From Nomia melanderi (lineage: Eukaryota; Arthropoda; Insecta; Hymenoptera; Halictidae), in NCBI RefSeq assembly GCF_051020985.1, contig NW_027475160.1, positions 372,001 through 436,000 of the forward strand: a stretch of 64,000 nucleotides of DNA, given 5' to 3'. The position numbers and the translations under genes were made by a program. The notes below the pieces were generated by a model. That model ran no database searches and was not told the DNA's origin. It saw only the letters and a list, made by a program, of their open reading frames with translations. Positions 53,601 through 64,000 of the stretch are shown here, piece by piece (the first letter of the stretch is position 1; the number at the start of each line of letters is the position of its first letter).

Positions 53601-54257
53601 ATAGCGCAATAAATCAAAGTGCATTGTCTGTAGGAGGCACTGGCGCATGAATCTGTACAGCGGCAACGACCTCGGACAACCAGGGGCCGAGAAAACCACC
53701 GTCTCATGGGGCCGGAATGTCAGGGTCAGGGAAAAATCCAATATATATCTGGTGATATCTCGGCTGCTCTTACAGATAGCGCTCTAAATCGAAGTGCATT
53801 GTCTGTAGGAGGCCCTGGCGCCTGTATCCGTGCAGCGGGATCGACCTCGGACCAACAGGGGACAAGAAAATCACCGACTCATGGGGCCGGACTGTCAGGG
53901 TCAGGGAAAAATCCAATATGTATCTGGTGATATCTCGGGTGCTATTAGAGATAGCGCAATAAATCAAAGTCAATTATCTGTAGGAGGCCCTGGCGCATGA
54001 ATGTGTGCAGCAGGATCGACCTCGGACCACCAGGGGGCCGAGAAAACCACCGTCTCATGGGACCGTACACTCAGGGTCAGGGAAAAATCCAATATATATC
54101 TGGTAATATCGCGGGTGCTATTAGAGATAGGGCAATAAGCCAAAGTGAATTATCTGCCAGAGGCCCTGGCGCATGCATCTGTGCAGCGGGAACGACCTCG
54201 GACCACCAGGGGGCCGAGAAAACCACCGTCTCATGGGGCCGGACTGTCAGGGTCAGG
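44635..54257 (+). repeat. Block D, second copy, apparently identical
   Basis: Every open-frame translation I compared between this copy and 35013-44635 is identical, including rare variants. I saw no substitution in the nucleotide stretches I checked. That makes it the youngest large duplication in the window, or an assembly duplication. At about 54257 the sequence leaves the D order at an AAAAATCCAAT segment and resumes D material from about 37640. Confidence 0.9.
48096..48131 (+). repeat. Diverged cassette, copy 17
   Basis: Identical counterpart of copy 16 at 9622 bp in the second D block. Confidence 0.85.
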
Positions 54258-56765
54258 GAAAAATCCAATATATATCTGGTGATATGTCGGGTGCTATTAG
54301 AGGTAGCTCAAGAAACCAAAGTGAATTGTCTGCCGGAGGCCCTGGCGCATGAATCTCTGCAGCGGGAACGACCTCGGACCACCAGGGGCCGAGACAACCA
54401 CCGTCTCATGGGGCCAGACACTCAGGGTCAGAGGAAAAATCCAATATATATCTGGTGATATCTCGGGTGCTATTAGAGATAGCGCAATAAACCAAAGTGA
54501 ATTATCTGCAGGAAGCCCTGGCTCATGAATCTGTGCAGCGGGAACGACCTCGGACCACCAGGGTCCGAGAAAACCACCGTGTCATGGGGCCGGACACTCA
54601 GGGTCAGGGGAAAATCCAATATATGTCTGGTGATATCTCGGGTGCTATTAGAGATAGCGCAATAAACCAAAGTGAATTATCTTCAGGAGGCCCTGGCGCA
54701 TAAATCTGTGCAGCGGGAACGACCTCGGACCACCAGGAGCCGAGAAAACCACCGTCTCATGGGGCCGGACACTCAGGGTCAGGGGAAAATCCAATATATA
54801 TCTGGCGATATCTCGGGTGCTATTAGAGATAGCGCAATAAACCAAAGTGAATTATCTGCAGGAGGCCCTGGCGCATGAATCTGTGCAGCGGGAACTACCT
54901 CGGACCACCAGGGGCCGAGAAAACCAGCGTCTCATGTGGCCGGACACTCAGGGTCAAGGAAAAATACAATATATATCTGGTGATATCTCGGGTGCTATTA
55001 CAGATAGCGCAATAAATCAAAGTGCATTGTCTGTAGGATGCCCTGGCGCATGAATCAGGGCAGCGGGAACGATTTCGGACCACCAGGGGCCGAGAAAACC
55101 ACAGTCTCATGGGGCCGGACACTCAGGGTCAGGGAAAAATCCAATATATATCTGGTGATATCTCGGGTGCTATTAGAGATAGCGCAATAAACCAAAGTGA
55201 TTTGTCTGTAGGAAGCCCTGGCGCATGAATCTGGCCAGCGGGAACGACCTCGGACCACCAGGGGCCGAGAAAACCACCGTCTGATGGTGCCGGACACTCA
55301 GGGTCAGGGAAAAATCCAATATATATCTGGTGATATCTCGGGTGCTATTACAGATAGCGCAATAAATAAAAGTGCATTGTCTGTAGGATGCCCTGGCGCA
55401 TGAATCTGTGCAGCGGGAACGACCTCGGACCACCAGGGGCCGAGAAAACCACAGTCTCATGAGGCCGGACACTCAGGGTCAGTGAAAAATCCAATATATA
55501 TCTGGTGATATCTCAGGTGCTATTACAGATAGCGCGATAAATCAAAGTGCATTGTCTGCAGGAGGCCCTGGCGCATGAATCTGTGCAGCGGCAACGACCT
55601 CGGACCACCAGGAGCCGAGAAAACCACCGTCGCATGGGGCCGGACACACAGGGTCAGGGAAAAATCCAATATATATCTGGTGATATCTCGGGTGCTATTA
55701 CAGATAGCGCAATAAATCAAAGTGTATTGTCTGTCGGAGACCCTGACGCATGAATCTGTGCAGCGGGAACGACCTCGGACCACCAGGGGCCAAGAAAACC
55801 ACCGACTCATGGGGCCGGACACTCATTGTCAGGGAAAAATCCAATATATATCTGGTGATGTCTCGGGTGCTATTAGAGATAGCGCAATAAACCAAAGTGA
55901 ATTATCTGCAGGAAGCCCTGGCTCATGAATCTGTGCAGCGGGAACGACCTCGGACCACCAGGGTCCGAGAAAACCACCGTGTCATGGGGCCGGACACTCA
56001 GGGTCAGGGGAAAATCCAATATATGTCTGGTGATATCTCGGGTGCTATTAGAGATAGCGCAATAAACCAAAGTGAATTATCTTCAGGAGGCCCTGGCGCA
56101 TAAATCTGTGCAGCGGGAACGACCTCGGACCACCAGGAGCCGAGAAAACCACCGTCTCATGGGGCCGGACACTCAGGGTCAGGGGAAAATCCAATATATA
56201 TCTGGCGATATCTCGGGTGCTATTAGAGATAGCGCAATAAACCAAAGTGAATTATCTGCAGGAGGCCCTGGCGCATGAATCTGTGCAGCGGGAACTACCT
56301 CGGACCACCAGGGGCCGAGAAAACCAGCGTCTCATGTGGCCGGACACTCAGGGTCAAGGAAAAATACAATATATATCTGGTGATATCTCGGGTGCTATTA
56401 CAGATAGCGCAATAAATCAAAGTGCATTGTCTGTAGGATGCCCTGGCGCATGAATCAGGGCAGCGGGAACGATTTCGGACCACCAGGGGCCGAGAAAACC
56501 ACAGTCTCATGGGGCCGGACACTCAGGGTCAGGGAAAAATCCAATATATATCTGGTGATATCTCGGGTGCTATTAGAGATAGCGCAATAAACCAAAGTGA
56601 TTTGTCTGTAGGAAGCCCTGGCGCATGAATCTGGCCAGCGGGAACGACCTCGGACCACCAGGGGCCGAGAAAACCACCGTCTGATGGTGCCGGACACTCA
56701 GGGTCAGGGAAAAATCCAATATATATCTGGTGATATCTCGGGTGCTATTACAGATAGCGCAATAA
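54257..56765 (+). repeat. Short-range mosaic of D-derived pieces with a 1400 bp repeat
   Basis: Pieces match D at several offsets: 54258-54440 with 37640 (16625 bp), 54465-54845 with 39065 (15400 bp), 55470-56270 with 38670 (16800 bp). All offsets are whole numbers of units. 54465-55365 is repeated at 55865-56765 (1400 bp, eight units). Units near 54895-55300 (AACTACCTC, AAAATACAAT, GAATCAGGGCAGC, GATTTCGGACC, AGTGATTTGTC) have no close match elsewhere in the window. Confidence 0.75.
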
Positions 56766-59700
56766 ACCAAAGTGAATTATCTGCAGGAGGCCCTGGTGCA
56801 TGAATCTGTGCAGCGGGAACGACCTCGCACCACCAGGGGCCGAGAAAACCACCTTCCCATGGGGCCGGACACTCAGGGTCAGGGAAAAATCAAATATATC
56901 TCTGGTGATATCTCGGGTGCTATTAGAGATAGCGCAATAATCCAAAGTGAATTATCTGCAGGAGGCCCTGGCGCATAAATCTGTGCAGCGTGAACGACCT
57001 CGGACCAACAGGGGCCGAGAAAACCACAGTCTCATGGGGCCGGACACTCAGGGTCTGGGAAAAATCAAATATATATCTGGTGATATCTCGGGTGCTATTA
57101 GAGAGAGTGCAATAAACCAAAGTGAATTATCTGCAGGAGGCCCTAGCGCATAAATCTGTGCAGCGGGAACGACCTCGGACCACAAGGGGCCGAGAAAACC
57201 ACAGTCTCATGGGGCCGGACACTCAGGGTCAGGGAAAAATCCAATATATATCTGGTGATATCTCGGGTGCTATTACAGATAGCGCAATAAATCAAAGTGC
57301 ATTGTCTGTAGGAGGCCCTGGTGCATGTATCTGTGCAGCGGGAACGACCTCGGACCACCAGGGGCCGAGAAAACCACCGTCTCATGGGGCCGGACACTCA
57401 GGGTCTGGGAAAAATCAAATATATATCTGGTGATATCTCGGGTGCTATTAGAGAGAGTGCAATAAACCAAAGTGAATTATCTGCAGGAGGCCCTAGCGCA
57501 TGAATCTGTGCAGCGGGAACGACCTCGGACCACAAGGGGCCGAGAAAACCACAGTCTCATGGGGCCGGACACTCAGGGTCAGGGAAAAATCCAATATATA
57601 TCTGGTGATATCTCGGGTGCTATTACAGATAGCGCAATAAATCAAAGTGCATTGTCTGTAGGAGGCCCTGGTGCATGTATCTGTGCAGCGGGAACGACCT
57701 CGGACCACCAGGGGCCGAGAAAACCACCGTCTCATGGGGCCGGACACTCAGGGTCGGGGGAAAATCCAATATATATCTGGTTATATCTCTGGTGCTATTA
57801 GAGATAGCGCAATAAACCAAAGTGAATTATCTGCAGGAGGCCCTGGCGCATAAATCTGTGCAGCGGGAACGACCTCGGACCACAAGGGGCCGAGAAAACC
57901 ACAGACTCATGGGGCCGGACACTCAGGGTCAGGGGCAAATCCAATATATATCTGGTGATATCTCGGGTGCTATTAGAGACAGCGCAATAAATCAAAGTGC
58001 ATTGTCTGTAGGAGGCCCTGGCGCATGAATCTGTGCAGCGGGAACGTCCTCGGACCACCAGGGGCCGAGAAAACCACAGTCTCATGGGGCCGGACACTCA
58101 GGGTCAGGGGAAAATCCAATATATATCTGGTGATATCTCGGGTGCTATTAGAGATAGCTCAATAAACCAAAGTGAAATATCTGCAGGAGGCCCTGGCGCA
58201 TGCATCTGTGCAGCGGGAACGACCTCGGACCGCCAGGGGCCGAGAAAACCACAGTCTCATGGGGCCGGACACTCAGGGTCAGGGGCAAATCCAATATATA
58301 TCTGGTGATATCTCGGGTGCTATTAGAGATAGCGCAATAAACCAAAGTGAATTATCTGCAGGAGGCCCTGGCGCATGAATCTGTACAGAGGGAACAACCT
58401 CGGACCACCAGGGGCCGAGAAAACCACCGTCTCATGTGGCCGGACACTCAGGGTCAGGGGAAAATCCAATATATATCTGGTGATATCTCGGGTGCTATTA
58501 GAGATAGCGCAATAAACCAAAGTGAATTATCTGCAGGAGGCCCTCGCGCATGCATCTGTGCAGCAGGAACGACCTCGGACCACAAGGGGCCGACAAAACC
58601 ATCGTCTCATGGGGCCGGACACTCAGGGTCAGGGAAAAATCCAATATATATCTGGTGATATCTCGGGTGCTATTAGAGATAGCGCAACAAACCAAAGTGA
58701 ATTATCTGCAGGAGGCCCTCGCGCATGCATCTGTGCAGCAGGAACGACCTCGGACCACCAGGGGCCGACACAACCACCGTCTGATGGGGCCGGACACTCA
58801 GGGTCAGGGAAAAATCCAATATATATCTGGTGATATCTGGGGTGCTATTAGAGATAGCGCAATAAATCAAAGTGCATTGTCTGCAGGAGGCCCTAGCGCA
58901 TGACTCTGTGCAGCGGGAACGACCTCGGACCCCCAGGGGCCGAGAAAACTGCCGTCTCATGGGGCCGGACATTCAGGGTCATGGATAAATCCAATATATA
59001 TCTGGTGATATCTCGGGTGCTATTAGAGATAGCGCAATAAATCAAAGTGCAATGTCTGTAGGAGGCTCTGGCGAATGAATCTGTGCAGCCGGAACGACCT
59101 CGGAACACCAGGGGCCGAGAAAATTACAGATATCCGGAATCCGTCACCCAAGGTCATGTAAAAATCCAGCATATATCTGGTGATATCTCGGGTGCTATTA
59201 CAGATGGCGCATTAAATCAAAGTGCATTGTCTGTAGGAGGACCTGGCGCATGAATCTGTGCAGCGGGAACGACCTCGGACCACCAGGGGCCGAGAAAACC
59301 ACCGTCTCATGGGGCCGGAATGTCAGGGTCAGGGAAAAATCCAATATATATCTGGTGATATCTTGGGTGCTATTAGAGACAGCGCGATAAATCAAAGTGC
59401 AATGTCTGTAGGAGGCACTGGCGAATGAATCTGTGCAGCGGGATCGACCTCGGACCACCAGGGGCCGAGAAAACCACCGTCTCATGGGGCCGGACACTCA
59501 TGGTCAGGGAAAAATCCAATATATATCTGGTGATATCTCGGGTGCTATTACAGATAGCGCAATAAATCAAAGTGCATTGTCTGTAGGAGGCCCTGGCGCA
59601 TGAATCTGTGCAGCGGGAACGACCTCGGACCACCAGGGGCCGAGAAAACCACCGACACGTGGGGCCGGACACTCAGGGTCGGGGAAAAATTCAATATATA

Positions 59701-60000
59701 TCTGGTGATATCTCGGGTGCTGTTACAGATAGCACACTAAACCAAAGTGCATTGTCTGTAGGAGGCCCTGGCGCATGAATCTGTGCTGCGGGATCGACCT
59801 CGGACCACCAGGGGCCGAGAAATCCATCGACACATGCGGTCGGACACCCAGGGTCAGCGAAAAATCCAATATATATCTGGTGATATCTCGGGTGCTGTTA
59901 CAGATAGCGCAATAAATCAAAGTGCATTGTCTGTAGGAGGCACTGGCGCATGAATCTGTACAGCGGCAACGACCTCGGACCACCAGGGACCGAGAAGACC
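56765..60000 (+). repeat. Third, partial block D copy
   Basis: Matches 50637-52850 at offset 6128, then 53070-53680 at offset 6303. The extra 175 bp is the cassette unit (59124), which the two complete D copies lack. Single-base differences are visible (CGACACAACC near 58767 versus CGACAAAACC in the other copies; CTCTGGCGAATG near 59065). This copy is therefore older or more diverged than the D/D pair. Homology ends near 59985 at a GAGAAGACC unit. Confidence 0.8.
59124..59159 (+). repeat. Diverged cassette, copy 18
   Basis: Matches copy 14 at offset 30441 apart from GGCTCTGGCGAATG in the left flank. Its presence separates the third D copy from the two complete D copies, which have lost this unit. 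Confidence 0.85.
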
Positions 60001-63000
60001 ACCGACACATGGGGCCGGACACTCAGGGTCGGGGAAAAATCCAATATATATCTGGTGATATCTCGGGTGCTATTACAGATAGCGCAATAAATCAAAGTGC
60101 ATTATCTGTAGGAGGCCCTGGCGCATGAATCTGTGCAGCGGGAACGACCTCGGACCACCAGGGGCCGAGAAAACCACCGTCTGATGGTGCCGGACACTCA
60201 GGGTCAGTGAAAAATCCAATATATATCTGGTGATATCTCGGGTGCTATTACAGATAGCGCAATAAATCAAAGTGCATTGTCTGTAGTAGTCCCTGCCGCA
60301 TGAATCTGTATAGCGGGAACGACCTCGGACCACCAGGGGCCGAGAAAACCACCGTCTCATGGGGCCGGACACTCAGGGTCAGGGAAAAATCCTATTTATC
60401 TTGTGATATCTCGGGTGCTATTACAGATAGCGCAATAAATCAAAGTGCATTGTCTGTAGGAGGCCCTGGCGCATGCATCTGGCCAGCGGGAACGACCTCG
60501 GACCACCAGGGGCCGAGAAAACCACCGTCTCATGGGGCCGGACACTCAGGGTCAGGGGAAAATCCAATATATATCTGGTGATATCTCGGGTGCTATTACA
60601 GATAGCGCAATAAATCAAAGTGCATTCTCTGTAGGAGGCCCTGGCGCATGCATGTGTGCAGCGGGAACGACCTCGGACCACCAGGGGCCGAGAAAACCAC
60701 CGTCTCATGGGGCCGGACACTCGGGGTCAGGGAAAAAGCCAATATATATCTGGTGATATCTCGGGTGCTATTAGAGATAGCGCAATAAATCAAAGTGCAT
60801 TGTCTGTAGGAGTCCCTGACGCACGAGTCTGTGCAGCGGGAACGACTTCGGACTACCAGGGGCCGAGAAAACCACCGTCTCCTGGGGCCGGACACTCAGG
60901 GTCAGGGAAAAATCCAATATATATCTGGTGATATCTCGGGTGCTATTACAGATAGCGCAATAAATCAAAGTGCATTCTCTGTAGGAGGTCCTGGCGCATG
61001 AATCTGTGCACCGGGAACGACCTCGGACCACCAGGGGCCGAGAAAACCACAGTCTCATGGGGCCGGACACTCAGGGTCAGGGGAAAATCCAATATATATC
61101 TGGTGATATCTCGGGTGCTATTAGAGATAGCGCAATAAACCAAAGTGAATTATCTGCAGGAGGCCCTGGCGCATGAATCTGTACAGAGGGAACAACCTCG
61201 GACCACCAGGGGCCGAGAAAACCACCGTCTCATGTGGCCGGACACTCAGGGTCAGGGGAAAATCCAATATATATCTGGTGATATCTCGGGTGCTATTAGA
61301 GATAGCGCAATAAACCAAAGTGAATTATCTGCAGGAGGCCCTCGCGCATGCATCTGTGCAGCAGGAACGACCTCGGACCACAAGGGGCCGACAAAACCAT
61401 CGTCTCATGGGGCCGGACACTCAGGGTCAGGGAAAAATCCAATATATATCTGGTGATATCTCGGGTGCTATTAGAGATAGCGCAACAATCCAAAGTGAAT
61501 TATCTGCAGGAGGCTCTCGCGCATGCATCTGTGCAGCAGGAACGACCTCGGACCACCAGGGGCCGACAAAACCACCGTCTGATGGGGCCGGACACTCAGG
61601 GTCAGGGAAAAATCCAATATATATCTGGTGATATCTGGGGTGCTATTAGAGATAGCGCAATAAACCAATGTGAATTATCTGCAGGAGGCCCTGGCGTATG
61701 AATCTGTGCAGCGGGAACGACCTCGGACAACCAGGGTCCGAGAAAACCACCGTCTCATGGGGCCGGACACGCTGGGTCAGGGAAAAATCCTATATATATC
61801 TGGTGATATCTCGGGTGCTATTACAGATAGCGCAATAAATCAAAGTGCATTGTCTGCATTATGCCCTGGCGCATGAATCTGTGAAGCGGGAACGACCTCG
61901 GACCACCAGGGGCCAAGAAAACCACAGTCTCATGGGGCCGGACACTCAGGGTCAGGGAAAAATCCAATATATATCTGGTTATATCTCGGGTGCTATTACA
62001 GATAGCGCAATAAATCAAAGTGCATTGTCTGTAGGTGGCACTGGGGAATGAATCTGTGCAACAAGAACGACCTCGGACCACCAGGTGCCGAGAAAATTCC
62101 AGATATTCGGAATCCGTCACCCAAGGTCATATAAAAATCCAGCATATATCTGGTGATAGCTCGGGTGCTATTACAGATCGCGCAATAAACCAAAGTTCAT
62201 TGCCTGTAGGAGGCCCTGGCGCATGAATCTGTGCAGCGGGAACGACCTCGGAAGACCAGGGGCCAAGAATACCACCGTCTCATGGGGCCGAACACTCAGG
62301 GTCGGGGAAAAATCCAATATATATCCGGTGATATGTCGGGTGCTATTAGAGATAGCGCAATATACCAAAGTGAATTGTCTGTAGGAGGCCCTGGCGCATG
62401 AATCTGGGCAGCGGGAACGACTTCGGACCACCAGGGGCCGAGAAACTCACAGTCTCATGGGGCCGGTCACTCAGGGTCAGGGAAAAATCCAATATATATC
62501 TGGTGATATCTCGGGTGCTATTACAGATAGCGCAATAAATCAAAGTGCATTGTCTGTAGTAGTCCCTGCCGCATGAATCTGTATAGCGGGAACGACCTCG
62601 GACCACCAGGGGCCGAGAAAACGACCGTCTCATGGGGCCGGACACTCAGGGTCAGGGAAAAATCCAATTTATCTTGTGATATCTCGGGTGCTATTACAGA
62701 TAGCGCAATAAATCAAAGTGCATTGTCTGTAGGAGGCCCTGGCGCATGCATCTGGCCAGCGGGAACGACCTCGGACCACCAGGGGCCGAGAAAACCACCG
62801 TCTCATGGGGCCGGACACTCAGGGTCAGGGGAAAATCCAATATATATCTGGTGATATCTCGGGTGCTATTACAGATAGCGCAATAAATCAAAGTGCATTC
62901 TCTGTAGGAGGCCCTGGCGCATGCATCTGGCCAGCGGGAACGACCTCGGACCACCAGGGGCCGAGAAAACCACCGTCCCATGGGGCCGGACACTCAGGGT

Positions 63001-64000
63001 CAGGGGAAAATCCAATATATATCTGGTGATATCTCGGGTGCTATTACAGATAGCGCAATAAATCAAAGTGCATTGTCTGTAGTAGTCCCTGCCGCATGAA
63101 TCTGTATAGCGGGAACGACCTCGGACCACCAGGGGCCGAGAAAACCACCGTCTCATGGGGCCGGACACTCAGGGTCAGGGAAAAATCCAATTTATCTTGT
63201 GATATCTCGGGTGCTATTACAGATAGCGCAATAAGTCAAAGTGCATTGTCTGTAGGAGGCCCTGGCGCATGCATCTGGCCAGCGGGAACGACCTCGGACC
63301 ACCAGGGGCCGAGAAAACCACCGTCCCATGGGGCCGGACACTCAGGGTCAGGGGAAAATCCAATATATATCTGGTGATATCTCGGGTGCTATTACAGATA
63401 GCGCAATAAATCAAAGTGCATTCTCTGTAGGAGGCCCTGGCGCATGCATGTGTGCAGCGGGAACGACCTCGGACCACCAGGGGCCGAGAAAACCACCGTC
63501 TCATGGGGCCGGACACTCAGGGTCAGGGAAAAATCCAATATATATCTGGTGATATCTCAGGTGCTATTAGAGATAGCGCAATAAATCAAAGTGCATTGTC
63601 TGTAGGAGTCCCTGGCGCACGAATCTGTGCAGCGGGAACGACTTCGGACCACCAGGGGCCGAGAAAACCACCGTCTCCTGGGGCCGCACACTCAGGGTCA
63701 GGGAAAAATCCAATATATATCTGGTGATATCTCGGGTGCTATTACAGATAGCGCAATAAATCAAAGTGCATTCTCTGTAGGAGGTCCTGGCGCATGAATC
63801 TGTGCACCGGGAACGACCTCGGACCACCAGGGGCCGAGAAAACCACAGTCTCATGGGGCCGGACACTCAGGGTCAGGGGAAAATCCAATATATATCTGGT
63901 GATATCTCGGGTGCTATTAGAGATAGCGCAATAAACCAAAGTGAATTATCTGCAGGAGGCCCTGGCGCATGAATCTGTACAGAGGGAACAACCTCGGACC
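60000..64000 (+). repeat. Right-end copy of the 30.8-34.4 kb region, rearranged
   Basis: From about 60180 the order follows 30790 onward (offset 29389), then 31732-32280 (29564), then 32955-33604 (29041), with jumps between. An extra insertion at about 62900-63420 duplicates the short CCAATTTATCTTG unit and its neighbour: 62573-62900 repeats at 63096-63420, offset 523. The array continues past the right edge, ending in an ACAGAGGGAACAACC unit. Confidence 0.8.
62097..62132 (+). repeat. Diverged cassette, copy 19
   Basis: Counterpart of copy 15 (offset 29041), with private changes TTCCAGATATT at its left edge and GGTGATAGCTCGG to the right. Confidence 0.85.

Larger units (their letters stand above)
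1..64000 (+). repeat. Satellite DNA array, ~175 bp unit, head-to-tail, whole window
   Basis: The anchor ATGGGGCCGG (or close variants) returns every 175 bp from position 1 to 63853. Those two anchors are 365 units apart with a net drift of -23 bp. Every unit carries the same ordered landmarks: the anchor, a TCAGGGTCAGGG doublet, an A-tract, an ATATAT stretch, GATATC, a GCTAT..ATAGC dyad, GCATGAATCTGTGCAG, CTCGGACCACC and GGGGCCGAGAAAA. All copies have the same orientation and no foreign DNA interrupts them. The unit is close to a nucleosome repeat and to known centromeric satellites (171 bp human alpha, 178 bp Arabidopsis), which suggests centromeric or other heterochromatin in a eukaryote. 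That localisation is inference. I do not recognise the family. No gene is visible anywhere in the array. Confidence 0.97.

Noticed and set aside
53997..54458. Longest open frame (153 codons, + strand), and a 152-codon counterpart at 44375-44833
   Set aside because: It runs through consecutive satellite units. Its length results from one-base-long CCAGGGGGCC units (and a two-base-short unit in the counterpart) that move the frame past the usual stops. No domain, no unique composition, and the same peptide pieces appear in all frames of the array.
1..64000. CRISPR array
   Set aside because: There is no short repeat alternating with unique spacers; the entire 175 bp period is repeated and varies only by point changes.
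1..64000. rDNA intergenic spacer subrepeats
   Set aside because: Spacer subrepeats can have a similar unit length, but no rRNA sequence or promoter occurs in 64 kb, far longer than a usual spacer.
1..64000. CENP-B box
   Set aside because: The essential TTCG....A..CGGG pattern was sought on both strands around the only CGGGA/TCCCG element (unit positions 131-135). The required upstream bases are absent.
1..64000. Inverted or palindromic large-scale organisation
   Set aside because: All landmarks keep the same strand across the window; no orientation switch was found.

Overview
The whole window is one uninterrupted head-to-tail array of a satellite DNA with a unit of about 175 bp. The anchor ATGGGGCCGG at position 1 recurs at 176, 351, 1226 and so on. 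The same anchor at 63853 is 365 units further on, with a net shortfall of only 23 bp. Both window edges lie inside the array, so no flanking DNA is visible. All units face the same way. I found no protein-coding gene, tRNA, rRNA, CRISPR array, transposon insertion or unique spacer. The many 60-153 aa open frames on both strands are translations of the repeat itself.

The organism must be a eukaryote. A 64 kb homogeneous array of nucleosome-sized units is typical of centromeric, pericentromeric or subtelomeric heterochromatin. I do not recognise the family and cannot name the species. A hand-built consensus is 52-53% GC with 9 CpG (observed/expected about 0.75), so it is not CpG-depleted. No CENP-B-box-like motif was seen.

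Layout. 1-725: a partial copy of the units at 1226-1900. 725-5000 (block A). 5000-8670: modules of a ten-unit (1750 bp) higher-order repeat (HOR). 8670-15600 (block B), which begins with further 10-unit HOR material and passes into simpler units. 15600-19690 repeats block A, and 19690-27496 repeats block B with an 875 bp (five-unit) insertion. 26065-29565 is a tandem pair of 1750 bp units. 29565-32100 repeats 24142-26670. 32100-35013 contains a two-copy module of about 2.5 kb. 35013-44635 (block D, 9622 bp, 55 units) is followed directly by an apparently identical copy at 44635-54257. 54257-56765 is a short-range mosaic of D-derived pieces. 56765-60000 is a third partial D copy. 60180-64000 repeats 30790-34400 with rearrangements.

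The array has three levels: the 175 bp unit, multi-unit HORs (often 10 units) and 9-15 kb super-repeats. Nearly all exchanges preserve unit register, as expected from unequal crossover and gene conversion. The most distinctive local features are a diverged 36 bp cassette present in 19 units, and a pair of alternative short dyads whose pairing partner changes with one G/C dimorphism. All functional statements about chromatin or centromere role are inference.
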